The notes under the pieces: model-generated
The model's input: the letters and a program-made list of their open reading frames with translations, nothing else
Database searches by the model: none
Told to the model about the DNA's origin: nothing
Shown here: in pieces, positions 1-6,892 of the stretch
How positions within the stretch are numbered: position 1 is the stretch's first letter
Layout of the letters: every line of letters begins with the position of its first letter
NCBI GenBank assembly: GCA_009774235.1
Contig: VSNJ01000158.1
Location: forward strand, 1 to 9,148
Source: Lachnospiraceae bacterium
GTDB taxonomy: Bacteria; Bacillota; Clostridia; Lachnospirales; Lachnospiraceae
Length of the DNA stretch: 9,148 nt
Direction: 5' to 3'
Program-made: the position numbers and the translations under genes

Positions 1-485
1 ATAGTATTAAAGAATTTGCAGATGTAAATAATTATAAATATTTTTTCAGGCTTTTTCTTCCATCAAAATTACACTTTTATAGAGGAAAATATATTAGAAA
101 AAATTTAACAAATGCTAAAATAGATGATTTTTACTATAAACAGACATCTCAGCTGGAAGTAAAAAAAATAACAAACCAATCAAGAATAATAGTGGATCTG
201 GAGCTGGGTAACCAGTCTGGACTTACAATGAGGACAATTGAAACCCATGGAATGAGGAAAAAGCTTATTACTACTAATCAAAATATTAAAAACTATGATT
301 TCTATGATGAGAATAATATACTTATTGTAGATAGAAAAAATCCAGTTATTCCATATGCATTTGTAGAGAGTAAATATAAAATGCTTCCTGAAAATATTTA
401 TGATAAATATTCATTAACTTATTGGATAAAAACTATATTTGAGGGCAGAGAATATGAAAATAAGTATAATTATACCAGTTTATAA
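1..485 (+). CDS. Capsular polysaccharide biosynthesis / glycosyltransferase-like protein, C-terminal part
   Basis: The reading frame is open from the left edge (first full codon at 3) to a TAA at 483-485, so this is the last 160 codons of a gene that starts outside the window. The ATG or GTG codons inside it are not credible starts, because coding sequence continues upstream of them. The visible part contains a QSGLTMRTIETHG stretch followed by KKLITTN and YDFY. This is the pattern of a GT-B-like family common in capsule clusters, where a glycine-rich turn and a conserved Glu sit in the C-terminal nucleotide-binding half. It ends with a YSLTYWIKTIFEG tail. There is no membrane segment, so the protein is probably cytoplasmic. 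The stop lies 32 bp inside the next gene, which suggests translational coupling. Family membership is inferred from remembered motif patterns, and donor and acceptor sugars are unknown. A non-transferase role in the same cluster cannot be excluded. Confidence 0.7.
   Translation, partial: SIKEFADVNNYKYFFRLFLPSKLHFYRGKYIRKNLTNAKIDDFYYKQTSQLEVKKITNQSRIIVDLELGNQSGLTMRTIETHGMRKKLITTNQNIKNYDFYDENNILIVDRKNPVIPYAFVESKYKMLPENIYDKYSLTYWIKTIFEGREYENKYNYTSL
441..444 (+). promoter_or_regulatory. Ribosome binding site (GAGG) for the GT2 gene
   Basis: GAGG lies nine bases before the ATG at 454 and inside the end of the preceding gene. It supports ATG 454 over the in-frame TTG at 439, which has no suitably placed Shine-Dalgarno sequence and would put five non-family residues before the usual MKISIIIPVYN start. 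Confidence 0.55.
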
Positions 486-1473
486 TGGTGAAAATTATTT
501 AAAAACTATAATACCAAAACTAATAAAACAACCTTATAAAAATATAGAATTGATTTTGGTTAATGATGGTTCAAATGATGGAAGTTTAAATATATGTAAT
601 TTATATGCAATGCAAGATTCTAGAATTATTGTAATTGATAAAACTAATGGTGGTATTTGTTCTGCAAGAAATGCTGGATTGAAAAAAGCTACGGGAGAAT
701 ATGTGTCATTTATAGACCAGGATGATGATTTTAATGAAGAGATATACAAAGTTTTAGTAAATGGTATGAATACTACATATGGTATTGATATGGTAATTGC
801 TGGAAAAGAATTATATCTTATTGATGAAACTGGCAATGTTAAAAAAAAGGTAATTAGAAGTTATAAAAATAAGATTGCAAGAGGAACAGAATTATATAAA
901 TTATCTTTAAATATAAAACAGGATGATTGTGCTTTGCATTTATGGAACTGTCTTTATAAAAAGAACATTATCGAAAGTAATAATATTACGTTTAATGAAA
1001 ATTTAAAATTTGGTCATGAGGATAGTTTATTCAACATTGAATATATAAGCAAATGTAAGAGTGTACAACTTTTACCGAAAAGTGTATATATTTATTACAG
1101 GCGTGCTAATACAAGTACTTCACTTAAGAATAATAAATATTATATTAATGATTTTGGGTTATATAGCACACAGGTATTAAAAAGTTGGAAAAAGTACATG
1201 AGTACAGAAGAAAACAAAAATATTTTTTTTACTTATTTAACCAGGCTGGCAATTAATTTGTATTTACAGTATGGAAAAGAAAAAGAAGAATTAAACAAAA
1301 TTTGGAATATTATTAATAATATAGCAGGTTCTAAAAAAATAACAAGAAAAGCAGTTAGTAGTAATTTGTATTATTGCTATCTGTGGATTTTAACACAGTT
1401 AATGAAACAAAAACTGTTCTCTGTGGCTGGTTTGTGCTTGAAAATAAAGAAACAGGAGATAAAAAGAATATGA
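454..1473 (+). CDS. Family 2 (GT-A fold) glycosyltransferase
   Basis: This 339-residue protein is a predicted inverting glycosyltransferase that transfers a sugar from a nucleotide donor to the growing lipid-linked repeat unit on the cytoplasmic side of the membrane. The GT2 signature is complete in the first 95 residues: the IIIPVYNGENYL strand-turn at 5-16, VNDGSNDGS at 36-44 (donor base binding), TNGGICSARNAGL at 64-76, and IDQDDDF at 87-93, which holds the metal-binding DXD-type motif. A later FGHEDSLF segment supplies the usual ED pair expected to include the catalytic base. The C-terminal part is Lys/Tyr/Asn-rich and less conserved, and it lacks a clear membrane span. The start is ATG 454, preceded by GAGG. 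The gene overlaps its upstream neighbour by 32 bp and ends in an ATGA overlap with the next gene. The sugar it transfers cannot be read from the sequence. Confidence 0.93.
   Translation: MKISIIIPVYNGENYLKTIIPKLIKQPYKNIELILVNDGSNDGSLNICNLYAMQDSRIIVIDKTNGGICSARNAGLKKATGEYVSFIDQDDDFNEEIYKVLVNGMNTTYGIDMVIAGKELYLIDETGNVKKKVIRSYKNKIARGTELYKLSLNIKQDDCALHLWNCLYKKNIIESNNITFNENLKFGHEDSLFNIEYISKCKSVQLLPKSVYIYYRRANTSTSLKNNKYYINDFGLYSTQVLKSWKKYMSTEENKNIFFTYLTRLAINLYLQYGKEKEELNKIWNIINNIAGSKKITRKAVSSNLYYCYLWILTQLMKQKLFSVAGLCLKIKKQEIKRI
1454..1458 (+). promoter_or_regulatory. Ribosome binding site (AGGAG) for the GT-B gene
   Basis: AGGAG is 11 bases upstream of ATG 1470, within the last codons of the GT2 gene. 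It fixes the start at 1470 rather than the far-upstream in-frame start at 1374, which would add 32 residues read out of frame from the GT2 coding region. Confidence 0.65.
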
Positions 1474-2444
1474 AAATATATATTATTTCATCTACCCATG
1501 CTGCAACAGGTGGAACAGAGCTGCTGCAACAGTTATGTTATCAAATGAGAAAAATGTCCGTTAATGCATTAATGTATTATACAGAAAAGTATGATGGTTC
1601 TAATGTAAAAAACAAATTTGAGTTAATGTATAATAATCCTGTTTCAGATATAATAGAAGATGATACAACAATTATTGTTCCAGAAACAGAGATAGATTTT
1701 ATTTTTAAATTAAAAACGTATTCTGGTAATATTATTATTTGGTGGTTAAGTGTTGATAATTATTATGGTTTTCAAAAATCTGGATGTGGATTTTTAAGAA
1801 AGCTATATAGGACAATAAAGCACAATAGAAATAAAATATTGTTTAAAAAATGTATACATTGTGTACAATCCCAATATGCTTATGAATATTTACATGATAA
1901 AATCAGTGTACATGACAGCAAGATACATTATTTATCAGATTATATTAATGATGCTTATTTAAATTACACATTTATAAATAAGTGTGATAAAGAAGATATT
2001 ATTTTGTATAATCCCAAAAAAGGATATAGTTTTACAAAAAAATTAATAAATTCAGTTAAAGAATATACGTGGGTGCCATTAGAAGGAATGTCAAACAGCC
2101 AGATGATAGAAGCTATGTCAAAAGCAAAAGTATATGTTGATTTTGGAAACCATCCAGGAAAAGACAGGATTCCAAGGGAAACAGCTTTTTTTGGATGTTG
2201 TATAATAACTGGATTAAGAGGTGCAGCATTTAATAGTACAGATATACCAATTCTAGCCAAATATAAAATTGAAGATAAAATAGAAAACATAGAAATAATA
2301 CATGAAATAATTAAAACATGTATTAGCAATTATGATAAATGTATAAACGATTTTTCTGAATACCGCCAGATGATTATAAATGAAAAAAGAAAATTTATTG
2401 ATGATGTTGCAGCATTATTTGTATTAGATTCTAAAATTATATAA
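1470..2444 (+). CDS. Probable GT-B glycosyltransferase (GT4-like)
   Basis: This 324-residue protein begins MKIYIISSTHAATGGTELLQQL. A first beta strand followed by a GGTE turn (14-17) and an amphipathic helix is the usual N-terminal acceptor-domain opening of GT-B enzymes in polysaccharide clusters. The middle (85-100) carries IIIWWLSVDN, and LYNPKKG (179-185) marks the start of the second Rossmann domain. VDFGNHPGKDRIPRETAFFGC (223-243) resembles the donor-binding loop and helix, with Glu237 placed like the conserved acidic residue of retaining GT4-type enzymes. There are no membrane segments. The start is ATG 1470, which overlaps the preceding TGA as ATGA, so the two transferases are probably translated together. 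It is somewhat short for GT4 (often 350-400 residues) and diverged, so the CAZy family is uncertain. Donor and acceptor are unknown. Confidence 0.78.
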   Translation: MKIYIISSTHAATGGTELLQQLCYQMRKMSVNALMYYTEKYDGSNVKNKFELMYNNPVSDIIEDDTTIIVPETEIDFIFKLKTYSGNIIIWWLSVDNYYGFQKSGCGFLRKLYRTIKHNRNKILFKKCIHCVQSQYAYEYLHDKISVHDSKIHYLSDYINDAYLNYTFINKCDKEDIILYNPKKGYSFTKKLINSVKEYTWVPLEGMSNSQMIEAMSKAKVYVDFGNHPGKDRIPRETAFFGCCIITGLRGAAFNSTDIPILAKYKIEDKIENIEIIHEIIKTCISNYDKCINDFSEYRQMIINEKRKFIDDVAALFVLDSKII

Positions 2445-2470
2445 AGGTAGAAAGGATATTGAGTTTTTAT

Positions 2471-3853
2471 ATGAAAAGAGTAATTGTAGGAAAAAATACT
2501 TTTAGAATAGATATGATAAGTTTAATGGTTTTCATAATATGTATTATTTTTCATGATATACCAGTATTTTCTGTTATATCTGTTTTGGTATTTTTTTCAT
2601 ATTGGTTTGTTATTCTTAAGTATACCAGTGTTTTTTTTATAAAGTATTTTTATATTCTTTTTGTGGCTACATCTGCAGTCTTATCATGTACTGTTATAGA
2701 ATTTAGTACATTTTATCTAAATGAGTTGAGAATTAATGCAAGGTATACAGGTTCGCTTCCTTTATTTGCTATGTCATACTGGATTCTTTTTAAAGTTATT
2801 CTTATTATTGAATTAAAATATGGTGTAAAAATAAAAACTTCTAATCTGGCGTATGAAAACAAAACAGTAGATAAAGTTATGACAATAGCTACAATATGTG
2901 TACTGGCTTGTATTATGTTGTGTTTCATATATGTATTGCCACATCCAGCCTTTTTATACCATTTAGAAAGAGCAGCTTATGCAAGATATTATGGGGTGAC
3001 AGGTATTTTAAAACATATAGAAACAGAAATTCCACGGTTAATGGTTTTTCCTTATATTCATATTATATCTTCCAAAGGTAATAAAAGAAGGCTTGGAATT
3101 ATTTGTGTTATTACAGCTGCATTATATTATGTCTGGATAGGCAATAAGTTTGGGATGTTCTTTCAGATGTTTTATATGTTTTTAATTATATTATCTGATT
3201 ATATAAAAATCCATACAAGCAGAACCAAACTGAAAAAAATAATTATATGTATTGGCATTTCCTTTATGGTAATTCTTTTGGTTGCCCTAGGTATACAGTC
3301 TATTACATATAGTGGGTCAATATGGATTTACTTTACAAGAAGAATTGCAGCACAGGGGCAGTTATGGTGGAGAATATTTGATTTATTTAATGGTAATGAG
3401 TTACATATTCTAGAATTTGGTGATGAAATAATTTCTTTTTTTAATGCACCAGGTGACGTTTACGATAATATAGGCTCAGCTTATGGTATATATAAAATGA
3501 TGTATGTATCATTACCAAGTGGAATAGTGGATTCATATTTAAGAGCAGGATACAGATATACAGAAGGTGGTTTTGCTGCTATGTTATATTATTTTGGGTA
3601 TATTGGTCCGGTTATATATGCAGTCCTAATGGCAGTATTTTTTTCTGTTTGTATCAATAAGCTTTCAACTGCAGTTAACAGAAGACAATATTTAAGAATA
3701 TTTATTTATGTAAGATTTTTGCTAATGGGTACAACATCATTCTCCATGTTCATTTTTACACCATTTTTAAGTCTGTCTTCTATAATTATATATTGTTATT
3801 TGGTAATGACACATAACCGGTCTATGAAAATTGCAGAGTTGAAATTTTCATAG
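2471..3853 (+). CDS. wzy: Multi-spanning membrane protein, likely Wzy-type repeat-unit polymerase
   Basis: This 460-residue, strongly hydrophobic protein has roughly 11-12 membrane segments (about 14-30, 31-49, 55-77, 97-115, 136-156, 207-223, 227-243, 256-276, 367-394, 408-425 and 428-447). A large non-hydrophobic loop lies at about 280-366, late in the protein. This layout is typical of Wzy/O-antigen polymerases, which join flipped oligosaccharide units on the outer face of the membrane. The loop includes AAQGQLWWRIFD (293-304) and is followed by SYLRAGYRYTEGGF (355-368). The Arg/Tyr/Glu-rich character of this part is the kind seen in polymerase active-site loops. Its position directly before wzx supports the role. 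The start is uncertain. ATG 2471 is chosen, with AAAGGA at 2451-2456 (14-base spacing). A TTG at 2459 would add four residues (MSFY) and lies only two bases after that site, or 11 bases after AAGG at 2444-2447. Wzy proteins are poorly conserved, so the call rests on topology and context. Confidence 0.75.
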   Translation: MKRVIVGKNTFRIDMISLMVFIICIIFHDIPVFSVISVLVFFSYWFVILKYTSVFFIKYFYILFVATSAVLSCTVIEFSTFYLNELRINARYTGSLPLFAMSYWILFKVILIIELKYGVKIKTSNLAYENKTVDKVMTIATICVLACIMLCFIYVLPHPAFLYHLERAAYARYYGVTGILKHIETEIPRLMVFPYIHIISSKGNKRRLGIICVITAALYYVWIGNKFGMFFQMFYMFLIILSDYIKIHTSRTKLKKIIICIGISFMVILLVALGIQSITYSGSIWIYFTRRIAAQGQLWWRIFDLFNGNELHILEFGDEIISFFNAPGDVYDNIGSAYGIYKMMYVSLPSGIVDSYLRAGYRYTEGGFAAMLYYFGYIGPVIYAVLMAVFFSVCINKLSTAVNRRQYLRIFIYVRFLLMGTTSFSMFIFTPFLSLSSIIIYCYLVMTHNRSMKIAELKFS

Positions 3854-3860
3854 ATTTAAA

Positions 3861-3865
3861 AGGAG
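3861..3865 (+). promoter_or_regulatory. Ribosome binding site (AGGAG) for the flippase gene
   Basis: AGGAG, preceded by an A-run, ends five bases before ATG 3871, inside the 17-base gap after the polymerase stop. It is a strong site and supports the 3871 start. Confidence 0.7.
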
Positions 3866-3870
3866 CATTA

Positions 3871-5268
3871 ATGTTAAAAAATAATGTAATAAGTTCTGGT
3901 ATATGGTTTACAATAAGTAATTTTTTTGTTAGGAGTATTGGACTGGTTACAACACCAATTTTTACTAGAATGTTAACTAAAGCTGAATTTGGTTCATTTA
4001 ATAATTTTTCAACATGGACAGGGATAATACTGGTAGTAGTTTCGTTAAACTTAGAGGCTTCATTAATAAGAGCAAAGTTTGATTTTAAGGATGATTTAGA
4101 TAATTATGTTACATCTATGATTCTTCTTAGTACATTATCAACTGGTATATGGTATATAATCGCATGTATTTTCCGGTCTTCATTGTCTGTTTTTTTATCA
4201 ATGGACTTTAAATATATTTCATGTATGTTTGTATACCTTATGTTTTATCCAGTAATAAATATATTCCAGACAATGGAAAGGTTTAATTATAAGTACAAAT
4301 TAACAGTTGCTATAAGTGTATCAGTATCAGTTTCAACATCAGTGCTTTCTGTTTTACTTGTATATTGTATGCCAGACCATCTGATGGGAAGGACAATAGG
4401 ATATGTACTTCCTGTAGCAGTAGTTGGTGGTCTGTTGTTTATTTATTGTATAATTAAAAAATCCAGACCAGATATTAAATATTGGAAATATGCACTTCCA
4501 TTTACATTGCCATATATTCCACATTTGTTATCAATGAATTTACTTAGTGGTATGGACAGGGTAATGATAAATAGAATGTGTGGTTTAGAAGAACTTGCAT
4601 TATATAGCCTGGCCTATACTTGTGGAACATTGGTTTCAATATTGGTAACTTCAATTAACAGTGCATATAGCCCATGGTTAGGCCAGAAATTATCTGAAAA
4701 AAATTACTCTGTTATAAAACAGATATCTGTTCCTTATGTTGGAGCTTTTACATATGCTGCTGGAGGTGCAATATTAATTATTCCTGAACTGTTATATATA
4801 ATGGGTGGACCATCTTATATGGAAGCTAAATATGTTATGCCACCAGTAGCAGCAAGTTGTGTTTTGCAATTTATATATTGTATGTATGTAAATGTGGAAC
4901 AGTATGAGAAGAAAACTGGGCGGATGGCGTTAGCTAGTGTTATTGCAGTTATTATTAATTATGTACTAAATACAATTTGTATTCCTTTATATGGTTATAT
5001 AGCAGCTGCATATACAACATATGCCAGTTATTTTGTATTAATGGTTTTGCATATATTGATTGTTAAAAATATAGGCATGTCCCATGTATACAATAATAAG
5101 AAGATAATATTTATTGCAGGTATAAGCATTTGCCTGGCATTAATAGCAAATATTATAGTTGGGTTACTTTGGATTAGATATGCAATATTTTTATTGTACT
5201 GTCTTATTGGTTTAGTTTTTATTTATAAATATAGAAGTAATATTATATTTTTCATGCGGAGGAAATAG
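3871..5268 (+). CDS. wzx: Wzx-type polysaccharide repeat-unit flippase (MOP superfamily)
   Basis: This 465-residue integral membrane protein is of normal length for Wzx/polysaccharide transporters, with about 12-14 hydrophobic segments spread over its whole length. The N-terminus shows the family pattern: a first helix, then TTPIFTRMLTKAEFGSF (27-43), matching the usual P-x-x-TR-x-L-x-x-x-E-(Y/F)-G motif after TM1. A second family-like stretch, LSGMDRVMINRMCGLEELALYSLAY, occurs midway and corresponds to the start of the second six-helix bundle. The expected role is to move undecaprenyl-linked oligosaccharides from the cytoplasmic to the outer face of the membrane for polymerisation by the preceding Wzy-like protein. 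One predicted helix is unusually rich in alternating Ser and Val (AISVSVSVSTSVLSV), which is still compatible with a membrane span. The gene ends three bases before the next gene starts, so it clearly belongs to the same transcript. Confidence 0.92.
   Translation: MLKNNVISSGIWFTISNFFVRSIGLVTTPIFTRMLTKAEFGSFNNFSTWTGIILVVVSLNLEASLIRAKFDFKDDLDNYVTSMILLSTLSTGIWYIIACIFRSSLSVFLSMDFKYISCMFVYLMFYPVINIFQTMERFNYKYKLTVAISVSVSVSTSVLSVLLVYCMPDHLMGRTIGYVLPVAVVGGLLFIYCIIKKSRPDIKYWKYALPFTLPYIPHLLSMNLLSGMDRVMINRMCGLEELALYSLAYTCGTLVSILVTSINSAYSPWLGQKLSEKNYSVIKQISVPYVGAFTYAAGGAILIIPELLYIMGGPSYMEAKYVMPPVAASCVLQFIYCMYVNVEQYEKKTGRMALASVIAVIINYVLNTICIPLYGYIAAAYTTYASYFVLMVLHILIVKNIGMSHVYNNKKIIFIAGISICLALIANIIVGLLWIRYAIFLLYCLIGLVFIYKYRSNIIFFMRRK
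5258..5262 (+). promoter_or_regulatory. Ribosome binding site (GGAGG) for the cytidylyltransferase fusion
   Basis: GGAGG lies within the last codons of wzx, nine bases before ATG 5272. It is the best Shine-Dalgarno match in the window and implies efficient initiation independent of the upstream gene. Confidence 0.75.
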
Positions 5269-5271
5269 AAA

Positions 5272-6870
5272 ATGAAAATTTTGGCAGTTATTCCGGCAAG
5301 AGCTGGTTCTAAAGGTATTCCAAATAAAAATATCCGTATTATTGGAGGACATCCTCTTATTTATTATTCAATTAAGAATACATTGGAATCCAGATATATT
5401 ACAGATGTTATTGTTTCAACTGATTCACAAGAAGTAAAAATTATTGCTGGGCAGATGGGAATAAAAGTTAAATGGAGAGATTCTTCTCTTTGTGGAGATG
5501 CAATAACTTTGGATGCAGTTATTGCAGATGCAATACCAGAAGGTAATTGGGATTATATTATTACTATGCAGCCAACTTCACCAACACTTCATGTTTCTAC
5601 ATTAGATGCTGCTATTAAATATACTATAGATAATAATCTTGATACAGTTATTTCTGTAATTAATGCTCCACATCTTTCATGGATTGAAAAGGATGGAAAG
5701 AAAATTCCAAGTTATAGTGAACGCCTGAACCGCCAATATCTGCCTCCTTATTATATAGAAACTGGTGCATTTGTTATTTCAAGGGCTTCGGTAGTAACAC
5801 CAAAAACACGGATTGGTACAAAAGTTGATGTATACGAAGTTTCAAAAAATGAGTCCCAGGATATTGATACATTTGAAGATCTTCGTAATGTTGCAGCTGT
5901 CCTGGACAGACAGAAGGTTGCTATTTATGTGAATGGAAATAATAAACGTGGAATGGGACATATATACAGGGCACTTGAACTTGCAGATGAATTTTATGTA
6001 AAGCCTGATATATATTATGATATTAACCAGACTAATTTAAATGTGTTTGGAAAAACTACACATAAACTTGTTCCTGTAAATGGTATAGCAGAACTTTTTG
6101 AGAAGTGCAAAGAAAAAAGATATACTATTTTTATTAATGATATTCTTACAACTTCAATAGATTATATGATTGGTCTGCGTTCAGTTCTTCCACATGCTAA
6201 AATTGTGAATTTTGAAGATGATGGGGAAGGTGCAATTAAAGCAGATCTTGTTTTTAATGCATTATTCCATGAAAGTAATTATCCACAAGTTTATGCTGGT
6301 GAAAAATATTATATAAGTGGAAAAACTTTTATGTTTTATAAACCAATCGAAATCAGGGATAAAGTCAAAAAGGTATTTATATCTTTTGGTGGAGCAGATC
6401 CACAAAATTATTCTGACCGTTTACTTTCAATGGTATGTAAACCAGAGTACAAGGAATATCATTTTGTAGTTGTTCTTGGACGGGCAAAATATAACGTTGA
6501 TGAATTAATGGATTATAATAAATATAACAATATAGAAGTGTTCCATGATGTAAGTAATATGCCAGAACTTATGTCAAGTTGTGACATAGGTGTTACGTCC
6601 AGGGGAAGGACAGGCTATGAATTAGCTATTCTTGGTATTCCATCAATTTCTATGGCACAAAACGAAAGGGAAGAAAAGCATGGTTTTGTGTGTAATGAGA
6701 ATGGTTTTACATATATTGGACTGGACCCTGCAGATGAAATTATTGAAAGTAATTTGAAAATGTACCTTTCTATGTCAAAAGAAACAAGAGAAAGATTTAA
6801 AAATATGTTGCTTAGCCATGATCTCCGTGGTGGGCGTAAACGTATAATGAGCTTGATTAATGCACTATAA
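5272..6870 (+). CDS. Bifunctional CMP-nonulosonate cytidylyltransferase (NeuA/SpsF-like) fused to PseG/SpsG-like domain
   Basis: This 532-residue protein has two domains. Residues 1 to about 215 are a CMP-sialate synthetase-type nucleotidyltransferase: IPARAGSKGIPNKN (7-20, with Arg10 and Lys14 placed for CTP binding), STD (49-51), MQPTSP (99-104) and QDIDTFEDL (196-204), where Asp197 and Asp199 match the metal-binding aspartates of the family. This domain would use CTP to activate a sialic-type sugar. From about 216 to 532 is a GT-B-like domain related to PseG/SpsG, the UDP-sugar hydrolases of pseudaminic-acid-type pathways: VAIYVNGNNKRGMGHIYRALELA contains a GxGH-x-x-R core with His230 at the catalytic histidine position, followed by FISFGGADPQN (369-379) and a TGYELAILGIPS (447-458) donor-loop helix. 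B. subtilis spsE-F-G encodes the corresponding activities as separate proteins. Here F and G are one chain and the E-like synthase follows immediately. Several motif positions depart from the canonical ones (see findings), so the exact substrate is unknown. Confidence 0.88.
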   Translation: MKILAVIPARAGSKGIPNKNIRIIGGHPLIYYSIKNTLESRYITDVIVSTDSQEVKIIAGQMGIKVKWRDSSLCGDAITLDAVIADAIPEGNWDYIITMQPTSPTLHVSTLDAAIKYTIDNNLDTVISVINAPHLSWIEKDGKKIPSYSERLNRQYLPPYYIETGAFVISRASVVTPKTRIGTKVDVYEVSKNESQDIDTFEDLRNVAAVLDRQKVAIYVNGNNKRGMGHIYRALELADEFYVKPDIYYDINQTNLNVFGKTTHKLVPVNGIAELFEKCKEKRYTIFINDILTTSIDYMIGLRSVLPHAKIVNFEDDGEGAIKADLVFNALFHESNYPQVYAGEKYYISGKTFMFYKPIEIRDKVKKVFISFGGADPQNYSDRLLSMVCKPEYKEYHFVVVLGRAKYNVDELMDYNKYNNIEVFHDVSNMPELMSSCDIGVTSRGRTGYELAILGIPSISMAQNEREEKHGFVCNENGFTYIGLDPADEIIESNLKMYLSMSKETRERFKNMLLSHDLRGGRKRIMSLINAL

Positions 6871-6877
6871 AATAAAG

Positions 6878-6882
6878 AGAGG
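6878..6882 (+). promoter_or_regulatory. Ribosome binding site (AGAGG) for the NeuB-family gene
   Basis: AGAGG in the 22-base gap after the fusion gene stands ten bases before ATG 6893. It decides for 6893 over the in-frame ATG at 6860, which would add 11 basic residues before the standard MKKPYIIAE start and would overlap the previous gene. Confidence 0.7.
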
Positions 6883-6892
6883 AAAATTTAAA

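Noticed and set aside
534..836. Minus-strand open frame of 100 codons
   Set aside because: It lies wholly antisense to the conserved GT2 catalytic domain, and its translation shows no family motifs.
841..848. Homopolymer runs (A8 here, T8 at 1223-1230 and 2631-2638) as possible phase-variation switches
   Set aside because: The frames are intact, and runs of this length are expected in such AT-rich sequence. Nothing else indicates slippage control.
1964..2329. Minus-strand open frame of 121 codons with hydrophobic stretches
   Set aside because: It is antisense to the GT-B gene. Its Leu/Ile/Ser richness is what the reverse complement of AT-rich coding DNA gives.
2896..3081. Plus-strand short open frame inside the polymerase gene
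   Set aside because: It is in another frame of wzy, has no ribosome binding site of its own, and is out of keeping with the tightly packed operon.
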